Assembly: GCF_963675165.1 (NCBI RefSeq)
Contig: NC_087377.1
Coordinates: forward strand, 741,001 to 805,000
Length of the DNA: 64,000 nucleotides
Direction: 5' to 3'
DNA from: Halichondria panicea
Taxonomy: Eukaryota; Porifera; Demospongiae; Suberitida; Halichondriidae
The translations under genes and the position numbers were made by a program. Below are positions 54,476 to 64,000 of this stretch, in pieces. Under the pieces are notes generated by a model. The model did no database searches and was not told the origin of the DNA. It saw only the letters and a list, made by a program, of their open reading frames with translations. Position 1 is the stretch's first letter. The number at the start of each line of letters is the position of its first letter.

Positions 54476-55159
54476 CTGTATAGGTTAAAGTTGACGGTTA
54501 GCAATAAGCATACGCAAGTGGACTATTAGTAGAGAGCAAGTGGTGGTCTTAATTACATTAGAGGGGGCGGTACCTTGACCTTGTATAAGCCCAGGCTATA
54601 GTTATTATACACGTACTTGTATTATAGCCGACAATAACACACATAATTATACGTATCTTCACAGCCCAACACTGCGTATACACTCTACGTATATGGAACA
54701 GATAATGAACATGCAAGCATCTTATCAAACTGTATATTTCTCACAAGTTATGATGCAGGATGACCCCTCACTCAGGGCAGGGCTGAGGAATTGATGGACA
54801 CAATAGAGACAATAGACTACCATCATGCACGCAGGTACATTACCACCCACTCCACTCATCACACACCACACACATACACACTCCATTAGTATGAGTAGGC
54901 AATGGAGGACCATACATTACAACAAAGGGAGCTAGAGAGCTAGTCTATAGATAGAGTATCTGGGTCCACTCAATAAGACCTGGCACTACTCACCTTAGCA
55001 TTGTCCAGCTCCCTCTGCAGACTAGCCACCATATCCACTAATACTGGACTGCGTGCTCCTCCAGCTCATGCCTGCAGACACTAGCTATTAAACTCTAGCT
55101 CTAGCACTCTCTCTGATCATGAGGAGGCCACGTGGTTAACAAGAAGCTGCAACTGTCAT
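54476..55159. other. interval with a short coiled-coil-like exon candidate
   Basis: Mostly AT-rich with no gene. At about 54,994-55,060 the minus strand reads GGARSPVLVDMVASLQREL, then DNAK, before a GTGAGT donor. This could be an exon of the fragmentary kinase locus. A CA-rich patch lies near 54,865. Confidence 0.3.
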
Positions 55160-55582
55160 CTCGAAGGAAAAACCAAAAACTGAAAGTCTGCTTTAATATA
55201 CTTAACAATTTATCTATAATATCTCCCAATGTTTTCACCCTCCATCCTCGCCCTTCCCCCCCGTCACCCTCATAATCAAATTATTTTTAAACCATATGTT
55301 AAAACCCTAGCCCATAGACATTCCTTTTTTGTAAGCGTAATCCCCATTTGGAATTCCCTTCCCCTAAATGTTATCAGTAGCCCTAGCCCATCTGCTTTTA
55401 AATTATCCCTGTCAAAATTATAGCAATAAGTTAAAATTTTTTTTTTTCCTTTTTTCTTTTTTTCACTTAAGTAGAACTGCACCTGCACCTTTACTTTTTG
55501 GTTATGGACTGACTTCATTATTAGCTTCATTTAGCTACCTTGTCATATCCTGTATGCTTCCTCTGCATCAAACATTATAAAG

Positions 55583-55616
<34 letters not shown>
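55160..55616 (+). mobile_element. 5'-truncated non-LTR retrotransposon (LINE) 3' end with poly(A)
   Basis: The plus strand encodes the typical C-terminal end of a LINE ORF2 protein: RRKNQKLKVCFNILNNL, then AHRHSFFVSVIPIWNSLPLN and a final FKLSLSKL before TAG. A frame change occurs at the C8 run near 55,255. About 160 bases after the stop there is a poly(A) tract (about 55,583-55,616). The FF....WN.LP pattern is usual for CR1/L2/jockey-type LINEs; the clade is not determined. Target duplications were not resolved. Confidence 0.8.
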
Positions 55617-55618
<2 letters not shown>

Positions 55619-56039
55619 GAAGTGATCATGTACCCAACAACAATGGTAAAGGGTCATTAAACTAGAAAGCTGGAAATGAAATTTTATAAAAATAGAAGGT
55701 GGTATAATCAAACACAGAACACAGAGCTAGTCAGTACTTATAGTCAACACAGAGTTAGTTCTTTACTTGACATTCTTGCATGCTTCTTTACTTGACATCT
55801 TTATTCGTCCCTTTCAAGCAACTCCAGTATCTGTATGAAAGCATGAGCACAATAAACTAGAGTCTATAATTATAAGCAAAACATTGTAAATAGGGATCAG
55901 TAATAATTATTTGTAGGAAAACATGAGTGCATGATACATGATTTAGGAGCCCTCAGGGCTAGTAGAACCCTCAAGTACTTAGAATGCTGTATACTATTAT
56001 TGCATGGCACTACTGACGAGCAAGCTCACAAGTTAATAG
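55617..56039. other. 3' region of the Roc-COR gene
   Basis: No coding sequence. On the minus strand AATAAA at 55,805-55,800 lies about 235 bases after the stop of the Roc-COR gene and is a plausible polyadenylation signal; other A-rich options exist. Confidence 0.4.
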
Positions 56040-56416
56040 TCAAAGTGATGATTCACTAGGTAACTCACTGGTATACTCCACACAGGCCTTGTGAATGCTG
56101 CGAACTGCCTCTCCGTCCTCAATCTCTGAGGCAATCTCCACTAATCGACCGTAAGTAGCTGACGATTTCAATGGATACATTTCAACAATACTTTTACTCT
56201 TCCATTTCTTCAGAGCAGTGTAAAATCTCCCTGGGATATTATCAATCATGGAAGGACTCTGATCGATAGCGTATATCTCAGCATCACTGAGGCCCAGCCT
56301 GTGCTTGTATTTGTGGTAGCCAGCAATCTCAGTAGACAACTGGAGAAGAGCTTCATTCGAGCACTCACTACTCAACTGAGCTGCAGTCTCTGTCACTATC
56401 GTCTCATGTGGTTGAA
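56040..56416 (-). CDS. last exon: second death-fold-like region
   Basis: Encodes LSTEIAGYHKYKHRLGLSD, AEIYAIDQSP, then FYTALKKWKSK and SATYGRLVEIASEIEDGE, ending PSESSL. The layout (short helix, LGL..AEI.AI, a W in the fourth helix, TYG.LVEIA) is that of a death domain. A CATATTGCAG-like acceptor lies at 56,417. Exon length minus the two split-codon bases is a multiple of three. Confidence 0.65.
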
Positions 56417-59111
56417 CTGCAATATGAGAAACATTATACGTTCTAAAAATAACAACGCACATGCAATCATACAGGTAATATAATTATAGTAGCTGACCAC
56501 ACTATCTGTATGATACACCTGACTCGATGGTTGTGTGTGGAGTCGCTAGTCGCTAGTTGACATTCTGACTATGAAGCTGACAGTCTAAACTGTAATGATA
56601 ACTTTATAGATCATACCTTGTACAGTGACATCATTCTTTGGACGCTTTAACAGAGTTTCACCTTCTTCACCTGATCCCAATAATCTTTTGCGGTGTCCTG
56701 GGACTAGAGGATCTGTACACGTATGTAGTAGGAAGTGTCAGCAATACGTATACATGATGTAACGGCATTAAAGAATGAAATGGCAGGTTTCTAATTATGA
56801 GTCCTCTGCATGAGCCTCTCACCAGTGATGTGGGGTGGTCGGGACAAGTCCTCTGTATGGGGTCCGGGAACACACGAATCGTTTCTTTGTCTCTTTCTCT
56901 TCCCTGATAGCCGACCTAGTTTTTGGAACAATTTTTAGCTTTAGTGAACTTCACACAATCACATTTACCATTGTATTTCTCTTCAATCGTATTTGCTAGA
57001 ACGTCATGCCTGACAGTGCCACTTCTGAGGCCATTGCAAATGTCACTCCATGTACGAGAAGGTGAAGATTCCAGCCACTGGGTCAGCATTTTACGCAAAC
57101 GATTTTTATTGTATATTTCATTAGATTCGATATCCTTAAGCGTGGCAACTGGGATCCCTAAAGCGAGGCCCAACTCAAACCAAACATTAATGGCTTCCAT
57201 TAATTGAGAAACAACTTCTTGCAAGTCTTTAGTGTATAATTGATCATCATCTTCTTGATCATCATGTACAGCAATGCCTGCAGTGAGAATAGTCCTTTAC
57301 TAAGATGGGAATGACCAATAATATAGATAGCACATAAACCTGTAATGTATAGTCACTGCATTACCTGTGAGCTAGGAGGATATGACAATAAATATAACAA
57401 TGACTTAATTCACAATACAAACCCATGCACAGTATCTGCTACCTGACTGAGTGGTTGTGTGTAGAGTGGCTAGTGGAGTCACTGCATTACCTGTGAGGAG
57501 GATATGACAATATAACAGTCATGCACAAGAGTACCACTTCATTACACAATGATCAAGCTACTCCAATAATAAAAAGCTACACACTAGGTAAATGAAAGGC
57601 AGTTGTAAGAGTTCTGTTGTGATTGTGGGGCAGAGGAAGTAAGCACTGGGTACACTGGTTATGTAATAAGTAGAAAGAACAGCACTTAGTATGTGATAAA
57701 TGGGATCAAGGGACACTTGAGGTTAGATAACTGACTTGACTGGTGTTTGTAGAGAGCTGTGTAGAGAGTGAGGAGCACTTTCCCAGCAGCTGCATCCTTC
57801 ACCTCACACTGGTAGTGACCAAAGTCCTCCTCTCTCACTCTCTGGAAGCTCACAGTGTTGGGCTGATCATCAGGTGTCTTGATCTGACGGCTGGAGCCCT
57901 CTTTGCTCCAGTGGAAGGAGAAACCATCCTCAGCAAACTTTAGCACCTCTAGTTCCGTCCTGCTTCCTAGACACACGTGCTGTACATGTATGTATGCATG
58001 GGCGTTAAAAAAAAAGTAAACAGTAGAACTAAGTCAATAAAAAAAATAGAAGGTTGCTATATCAGAGCAGATTGCAATAGATAACGTACGCACGCACGCA
58101 CGCACGCAATCACGCACGCACACACACGCACACGCACACGCACACGCACACACACACACACACACACCACACACACACACACACCTTTCCCAGCCAGACT
58201 TGCTGTTCTGATTTGAGACCAACAGCTTTCTTGGAAGCCTCACAGATAAACCTGATTCGTGATTTGCTAGAGAGAGCACACAGATGGTTGACGCTGCGTT
58301 CAGTACAAGCTTTGGAACAGGGACATTGGAATGCAATATGCATAACCAGATGTTGGAACAGGCACTTGATAGTGTAGAGGATTGCTGTCAGCACATATCC
58401 ACAGAGGTCATGAAGAGAGGTGTCAGGGTCGTCTCGAGAGATTCGAATTTCGTAGCTCTTTTCGTGGGAGAGTAGTGTAACCGTATGAACATCATCGACA
58501 GAAAACGATACACAATTTCGTTTGACGCCATGTTCCACCAATTCCCACGTCAATCCGAGAATTCCATGAGGGCCTTGGGAAACTAGTCGAGTGATGAGCC
58601 CACAGAAGACTCCTGTTGGTACGTAACCAAAGCTGAATGTGATGTGGAGTGGTTCTGGGTTGTTGGTGTCTGGTTGAGGTGGTTTGGTCAGCTCCTTTTG
58701 TGAAGCACAGTCCAAAATAGCCGGCATAAGGTACGTGATTCGAGTGACCTTCGGATCATTGGCATCTTTGTGGACAATTTCGGAGAGAAGGTTGAGATAT
58801 TGCAGCAGTATGATGAGATGCTCGGCTGGGATAATCTCTCCTTCCTTGAGCATCTTTGTAACATTGGGACCAGTACAGTACTTGATAATGGCCTCCAGTG
58901 AAAACTGCCCCATCTTGACCAACTCTGCTCGCTCAAACTCAGTGACGTGGCCTTCAGAATGGAGGATGCGTAAAGCAGCAAGGATCAGTTGACTGATGCT
59001 AGTGAAGATCACTTCAGGGGTGCAGAACATGTGGTTGCTCAGCCAGCCATCGATATCGTTGGGTACATTCCCGTAATGGAGTATGGATCCAATCTTATGT
59101 AGGTACCTGTT

Positions 59112-59147
<36 letters not shown>

Positions 59148-61336
59148 TGTGAGTGTGTGTGTGTGTGGGAGTGACGATCGACAAGTGCCGTATGTACTGC
59201 ATGTATAGCGAGAAATTTTCAAGGGGCTTAATATTCGCTGTTTTTGTGGGTTAGCAATCCTACACGAAAACGAAGTCCACGAAAATAGTTCTTCGAAAGG
59301 CGTGGCTTCTACTTCTTGGACTAAATACATACATGTAACTAGCACTTGTGTAAACTGTTAGTGTGTGTGTAGCCAACCCACCACATTAATTTTATTCAAC
59401 GAAATGCTTTTAGAGGCCTTTTCACGAAATTTAAGAGTGACTCGAAAATTTCGCACTTACGTCTACACAGTATAATTATAGACTACATGAATTACGAACT
59501 AACCAGAGACAAAATTTGGTGTCTTCTTCATCCATTTCCAACAATCTCCCTATTTCCAGACAGTCTTCCATCGACACGATTGAGTACTCCATCCGCAGTA
59601 GTGTGCCCAGTAGGAGCCATTTCGGTTTGATGGGCAGAGATGCATCCTTGAAGTGACAGGCGAAAACATCGCTCATGAAATCACGAATCGGGGCAATGTC
59701 AGACTGTTCAGTTCCAGCAAAGTTGTCCACGGCAAAAAATGAAGATTCAGAATCTGACGGAGGTGATACAAGGATCTCGGCAAACTTTTGAGTGGTTGCT
59801 TTCAGAGCATCGTTGACTTGCTTGATTTTTTCTTTTGGATTTTCCAACTTGTCCACGTGAGTACCGATCAAAGCTGCTACCGGACGAACTTGTTGGAACT
59901 TTTCAAACTTTTCGCTCAATTTGGAGGTGGTTTTGTACTTGGCATCTTCTCGAGAGACGTGATGGATACTGGCAACTGCTGAGAGGATTTGAGAGACTGT
60001 GGCTTCCACTGTGTGTACAGCTTTGAATGGAGTAATGACTGTGTTGTCACGACTGAAGGGAATATCGTAGGGCTTGTCAAGTTCCTTGCTTAGATCCAAG
60101 AACACTAGATACATGGCAGGACCATTGCATAGGGCTGGTAGCATTTCTAGGAAGGAAGGTTGTCCTCCAACATCGTTGATGTTTAGTAAGGTGTTGCCAA
60201 GACATTTGGCCATTTCAGAGTAGTTTCCGTTCTTTATCAGCTTTTGCAGTCGAGCCTTGATGGGTATGAGCCTGTTCTGTTGGTAAGCATTCTCTCGTCT
60301 TTCAGAATGTGGAGGGTTTGGCGGAGGCTTTTCAGGGGAAGGTGGTTTGGCTGTGCTTGTGTGCTTTTCGCTTTCGGGGACAGTTTTTGTCTTTTTCTCA
60401 GTTGGGGCACTTGGGACTTCATCGACCTTGCTACTGTACATGTAGCCAAAGAGGATCTTTGCTTCCTCTTCTACGTCTTTGGAACAAACCCATTCTGTGG
60501 CGTCTTTGTTCATGTAGGCGACCACTTGATGGCAATTGGTGAGTAGCGTACTGCGTAGCTTTGCCTTGTCTCCAGCAGAACTGATGTTTACGATATCTTT
60601 CAGCAAACGGCTAAGAGTTGTTGTTTTCCCCACGGATGGTGGCCCGACAAGAAGGAGACGGAGGTACTGCATGGAGATAGTGTCTTTGTCAGTCATCAGA
60701 TCCTCCAATTTCTTCAGATATCGCTTTTGCTCTCCAATCACTGCATATAAGAAAGAGCAATAATTATTAAACTGTACACTCAATCACGTTAATATGCTAT
60801 TGATATTGTACAGACAATGCACCACCAACCTATTAACTGCATCCCTTTATAAGATAAGTCATTCGCAACTTATTGTAGTATCAAATTAGGTACGAATATC
60901 GTTAAAAGAAGGTGGTACATCTTCAAAATATGAACCACGGCTATAAGTCCAGTTATCACGTTATGCCCTCGTGCTATTCATAAACACATCTTTAATTTTG
61001 AAAAGTCTCTTTCAGATTAGTATACTAAAGTTATGGCTGTTGAAATACTTAAGTTATGGCTTCCCCTTTCATCTTGAGAGGCTTCATGCAATGCAATATT
61101 CAACACAGGTGAGTATAACTTCAATACAGCAACCCACCTACTACTACCCACAGCTCTTACTAACTACTACCCACCTTTGTCGAGGTTTCCTCTCAGTTTG
61201 GCAGCTAGGTCACCGTGTCCGAGTTCACGAAGGTGATGGGCTACTGCCTCATATGTCCTTTCACCAGTCAATGCAATGTTTTTGTCTAGGAGCAGCTTTT
61301 CTAGAGCATCAGAGTCTTCATCAGTCAATGGAGTGC
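56040..61336 (-). CDS. Roc-COR GTPase with Ig-like domain and two C-terminal death-fold regions (5' end not found)
   Basis: Eight exons on the minus strand join with consistent phases: 61,336-61,175, 60,740-59,504, 59,106-58,185, 57,979-57,736, 57,277-56,969, 56,915-56,823, 56,712-56,617 and 56,416-56,040 (TGA). About 1,145 residues result. Order: short helical region, Roc GTPase (P-loop GPPSVGKTT, switch DVGGQP, GTHVDK), COR, Ig-like, death domain, basic linker, second death-fold-like region. Animal ROCO proteins with a death domain include DAPK1, but there ankyrin repeats and a kinase precede Roc; here neither is seen. The product is predicted to be a cytosolic GTP-binding signalling scaffold. 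The Ig-like domain in an otherwise intracellular protein is unusual. The only weak join is the Ig exon donor (CAAGTCAGT). Upstream exons and the start codon were not found before the window end. All exons are open, so the gene looks functional. Confidence 0.85.
56617..56915 (-). CDS. two linker exons with a basic nuclear-signal-like run
   Basis: Exon 56,915-56,823 reads GRLSGKRKRQRNDSC and on; exon 56,712-56,617 reads DPLVPGHRKRLLGSGEEGE and on. Both are in phase 1 and link the two death-fold regions. KRKRQR could act as a nuclear localisation signal or simply be a basic linker. They could be cassette exons, since each keeps the frame if skipped. Confidence 0.6.
56969..57277 (-). CDS. death-domain exon
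   Basis: After an acidic linker (HDDQEDDDQLYTKDLQEVV) comes a death domain: a W in WFELGLALGIP, LKDIESNE, then KMLTQWLESSPSRTWSDIC, GLRSGTVRHDVLANTIEEKY. The WL....S.TW.DIC.AL-like pattern is diagnostic. Flanked by CACTGCAG acceptor and GTAAAT donor. Confidence 0.85.
57736..57979 (-). CDS. Ig-like domain exon
   Basis: Encodes HVCLGSRTELEV, FSFHWSKEG (strand C with Trp), NTVSFQRVREEDFGHYQCEV (the D-x-G-x-Y-x-C motif) and KVLLTLY (strand G). The first Cys is near the exon start. This is an I-set-like Ig fold encoded by one exon. Alternative: the open frame runs on to a stop at 57,686, so a shorter isoform ending after the Ig domain is possible if the GTCAGT donor is skipped. Confidence 0.75.
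58087..58184. repeat. ACGC/CA microsatellite abutting the COR exon donor
   Basis: (CGCA)n then (CA)n on the plus strand. On the minus strand the exon end AAAG runs straight into GTGTGTGTG, so the splice donor GT is the first unit of the tract. Confidence 0.85.
58185..59106 (-). CDS. COR domain exon
   Basis: Begins YLHKIGSILHYGN directly after FCLW of the previous exon and includes NHMFCTPEVIFTSISQLI, FGYVPTGVFCGLITRLV and a C-terminal Cys-rich part. These are the landmarks of the COR domain (dimerisation module C-terminal of Roc). Exon length 922 with one split base keeps frame. Confidence 0.85.
59113..59168. repeat. GT microsatellite next to the COR exon acceptor
   Basis: A (GT)n tract with a few GA interruptions lies within ten bases upstream (minus strand) of the ACCAACAG acceptor at 59,107. 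On the minus strand it is a CA tract, not a polypyrimidine tract. Confidence 0.8.
59504..60740 (-). CDS. Roc GTPase exon
   Basis: Encodes YLRLLLVGPPSVGKTT (G1), a long insert of about 100 residues rich in Pro, Lys and Ser, INDVGGQPSFLEMLPAL (G3), GPAMYLVFLDLS, AALIGTHVDKL (G4) and the start of COR (WLLLGTLLRME). The G1-to-G3 distance is about 147 residues, against roughly 40 in Ras-like GTPases. A TATATGCAG acceptor and GTTAGT donor bound it. Confidence 0.9.
61175..61336 (-). CDS. short helical exon upstream of Roc
   Basis: Encodes PLTDEDSDALEKLLLDKN, then IALTGERTYEAVAHHLREL and GHGDLAAKLRGNLDK. It is in phase with the Roc exon across a GTGGGT donor. The all-helical pattern could be half of a death-fold domain, the other half being in an unseen upstream exon. 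No further exon was identified before 64,000. Confidence 0.6.
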
Positions 61337-61743
61337 CTGCAAACACAGCTAACAATAATTAAGAAACACCAAATGAATACATACTGGCACATGAACTTTT
61401 GATGACAAAACCAGCAAAATGTATATAGCCGCAGCCTCTGATCAAGCATAATACGGTATGCAATAATTATTCACATTCCAAGGATCACAAACTAGCAAAC
61501 TAAATGACCATCATCAACACCACACATCCACTGCATGACACGTTACGGGAAGTCTCAATTAATACCAGCTATATAGCTAGCGTACGTTGCATTTACACAT
61601 GGCTTGACATAATGATAGTGCAGTTCATATTTATATTGAGGCATGACACACACATACAGAGACTTGATGCTGAGGATTAATATTTTGGGTGTAAAATGTT
61701 TTTATCATTGTAAAGTGAGGTATTACAATAATCGCAATCTGAT

Positions 61744-61876
61744 TACCATACATGCAGAGGGTACTTTTCGTGGGGTAAATATTTTCGTTGGCAAGCTGAC
61801 CTCCACGAAATTTTTACTCACAAAAATCACCAAATAAACGAATTTTTTACCTCACGAAATTACCCGCTATATGGTA
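61744..61876. mobile_element. 133-bp MITE-like element with TACCATA ends
   Basis: Starts TACCATACATGCAGAGGGTA and ends with the inverse TACCCGCTATATGGTA; CGTGGGGTAAAT and its near-inverse follow inwards. A degenerate relative with CACGAAAA/TTTTCGTG text lies at about 59,190-59,330 in the Roc-COR intron. No target duplication was resolved. Confidence 0.45.
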
Positions 61877-61899
61877 AGCACAAAAAGTGCACAACAGGT

Positions 61900-62860
61900 T
61901 GCCACGAAGCAATAAATTCACAACGGAGCCAGCACTAACCCTCAGGAATTCATACCACAAAATACCACAAATTAATAAGTCAAAAGTGAGATCAATGCCA
62001 TCAATAGGGAGGTGGGTGGTGCTTTAAGGTTACGCTAAAATACCACTACTTACTACCCGACAGCACTGCTATTCACAACGGAGGTAGCCTCGATTCCAGG
62101 CCGATTAAAATACGGCCTGGTACCTATTGCAGGGGTGATAATGCGCATGCGTTAGTTTATTCTCCAAAATCTGGGGAATCCCCTTTTTATTTCTCTCATC
62201 TATTTTCTATCTTTGTACATCAGCTTAGCTCTCTATTGCGTTGTTCCAGAAGAGAAGGCTTTCACACTAGTCTGAAGCCAGAAGAGGCTCTCATCTACCT
62301 CTATGACGGTTGTATGGTCAGGATGTCTTACCTTGGATCTGTACAGGCTATGGGAAGTGTATGGTGCCTCAAACTGCTACTTGCGAAGACAACCCGGCTA
62401 TAGGACCATCCTAGACGTAGATGAGAGCCTCTTCTGTCTTAAAACTAGTGTTCAAGCCTTCTAGACCAACACAATAGACGGCATAAGCCACAGCTTTACA
62501 GAGCTCAGTCATAGAGATAAAGTATTACGGAACATATTCTTAGTAAACAGACTAATTTCCTGTGTAATTTACTAAGGTTTTACGTTCGTAGTACGATTAC
62601 CCATATTCTGGGTAATTTGAAACGCATGCGCACTATCACCCCTGCAATAGGTACCAGGCCGTATTTTAATGCGGCCTGGAATCGAGGCTACAACGGAGGC
62701 AGCTAACTCACAAAACAGGTAAAAGTGAGTTCATGCAATGCAATCAATAGGAAGGTAGGTGGTGCTTTAGCTATATCCTCGTCCCCACGTCCACTCCACC
62801 TCCAAGGAAGAGGGTCTGGCATCAGTATAATGGACTAAAATGCTGACACTAGCCTCCATC
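61900..62860. repeat. local tandem duplication, first copy (with inserted element)
   Basis: Flanks of the inserted element (61,900-62,084 and 62,691-62,860) together match 63,472-63,815 closely, including GGGAGGTGGGTGGTGCTTTA blocks and CGTCCCCACGTCCACT. No gene is recognised. Confidence 0.8.
62085..62690. mobile_element. 606-bp foldback element with 9-bp target duplication
   Basis: Starts TAGCCTCGATTCCAGGCC and ends with its inverse. Arms of about 65 bases pair, including ACCTATTGCAGGGGTGATA. Inner segments also pair (AGGCTCTCATCTAC with GTAGATGAGAGCCT). CAACGGAGG flanks both sides (62,076-62,084 and 62,691-62,699) and is single at the paralogous empty site 63,647-63,655. It is non-coding. 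The ends match the 55-bp element at 25,502. Confidence 0.85.
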
Positions 62861-63294
62861 GATGATATCAAGTGATGAATGAAATGGTTCACAGTCAATA
62901 AAGTGATCATGTGCTGTAATACTCAATTTCTTAATATAGTCTGACGATGACAATGACAACATTAAAACAAAGTACACAGTAAGTGAAGTGAGCATTCCAT
63001 GATAGTAATAAACTATCTGCATATGATACTACAATGACTAGGTTAGCTGCCAAGTTGCTTCATTCTCAGATTCATTGTGTCCTGTTAATTGTTGCTGACT
63101 CATCAACACTTTCAACCGTTTTAAAATTGTACAACAAATCGTAATTACGGTGCGTATACGAATAAAACATGTGCGTTCAATTCCAGTTGACAAGACATTT
63201 TCTGTTTGCGTAAAAACGACAACGTGACGTGCCATGCAAATGGTACAGGAACTTTATTCTGACGGCTACTGTATGTTATTACTCATGCACGAGG

Positions 63295-63350
63295 GATGTA
63301 CTGCTAATACAACTAGAGCACGAGAGCAAGAGTTGTATTAGCAGTACATC
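63295..63350. repeat. perfect 20-bp inverted repeat (hairpin)
   Basis: GATGTACTGCTAATACAACT at 63,295-63,314 is exactly inverted at 63,331-63,350, with a 16-base loop. It could be the end structure of a small element or a fold in an RNA; nothing decides. Confidence 0.7.
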
Positions 63351-63464
63351 ACAAGGGCATCACCTTATAATCAACTTAATGCTGATAGTGCGTAATAGTC
63401 TTGCATGCGTCATAATTATACTGGGTTCCTAGTAGCAACCAATGACATTTGAGCATCTATGCGG

Positions 63465-63815
63465 CATAACAGGCTGCCACGAAGCAACAAATTCACAACA
63501 GAGGCAGCACTAACCCTCAGGAATTCATACCACAAAATACCACAAATAAGTCAAATGTGAGAGCAATGCCATCAATAGGGAGGTGGGTGGTGCTTTAAAG
63601 TTACGCTAAAATACCACTACTTACTACCCGACAGCACTGCTATTCACAACGGAGGCAGCACTAACTCACAAAACAGGTAAAAGTAAATTCATGCAATGCA
63701 ATCAATAGGGAGGTGGGTGGTGCTTTAGCTATCCTCGTCCCCACGTCCACTTCACCTCCAAGGAAGAGGGTCTGGTATCAGTATAATGGACTGAAAAGCT
63801 TACACTAGCCTCCAT
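63465..63815. repeat. local tandem duplication, second copy (empty site)
   Basis: Uninterrupted partner of 61,900-62,860, in the same orientation. It supplies the pre-insertion sequence for the 606-bp element. No gene is seen from here to the window end. Confidence 0.8.
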
Positions 63816-64000
63816 CGATGGACGGACCACGCCCATATAACACTAACGTAGGCTCTATTAAGAGAGCTGTGAAGAGCAGCTGTAACAAACCTAACCTCTG
63901 TCTCAAGCTAGCTAGCTATATAATTATAGCGTATAAAGAGAAGTGGGCTATATGTACTGGGCAACATCTAAACAAGAGGCCGTATCAAATAAATTGCTAT

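Noticed and set aside
58684-58992. Frames on the plus strand and shifted minus frame within the COR exon
   Set aside because: Shadows of the COR coding frame, which has the family pattern and agrees in phase with its neighbours.

Overview
The window looks like nuclear DNA of an animal, most likely a demosponge resembling Amphimedon. The reasons are compact spliced genes with introns often near 50-60 bases, AT-rich intergenic DNA full of TAGCTAGCT and AATTATAATT strings, many GT/CA microsatellites, piggyBac and other DNA transposon remnants, and death-domain and Roc-COR gene families. The species is inferred, not demonstrated. Nothing bacterial (operons, ribosome binding sites, CRISPR) is present.

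Layout. 1-6.9 kb is transposon and repeat DNA: a 3.66 kb element with CAGGGGC ends encloses a 3.0 kb inverted-repeat element (about 425-bp arms) carrying tandemly repeated exon-like segments, followed by a 1.04 kb element with TATA target duplications. 6.9-51.8 kb is a segmental duplication in three direct copies: A 6,931-22,991, B 25,053-44,307 and C 47,698-51,837 (5'-truncated). A and B each hold a decayed piggyBac transposase gene, kinase/exon fragments, exon-like pieces of an unidentified gene, a very large 40-bp minisatellite (about 220 units in A, 300 in B), a tRNA-derived SINE-like sequence and a terminal death-domain exon. C has the same right half with only about 50 minisatellite units, interrupted by a 53-bp satellite. 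Remnants of the 53-bp unit flank every 40-bp array, so the 40-bp satellite appears to have grown inside the older one. Between B and C lies a many-exon transposase-like gene (about 44.98-47.49 kb) with probable lesions.

51.8-56 kb is mostly gene-poor, with a kinase exon of the AAK1/BIKE/GAK type and the 3' end of a LINE with a poly(A) tail. 56.0-61.3 kb, minus strand, is the best gene in the window: eight exons whose splice phases all agree encode a Roc GTPase, a COR domain, an Ig-like domain, a death domain and a second C-terminal death-fold-like region; its 5' end was not found. 61.3-64 kb holds a local tandem duplication, one copy of which carries a 606-bp foldback element with a 9-bp target duplication.

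The Roc-COR-Ig-death gene and the death-domain, Ig-like and kinase exon fragments in the duplicated block are domains typical of intracellular innate or apoptotic signalling, so the locus may be a fast-evolving neighbourhood for such genes reshuffled by transposons and satellites. That functional link is inference. Exon boundaries were read by eye and need transcript support.
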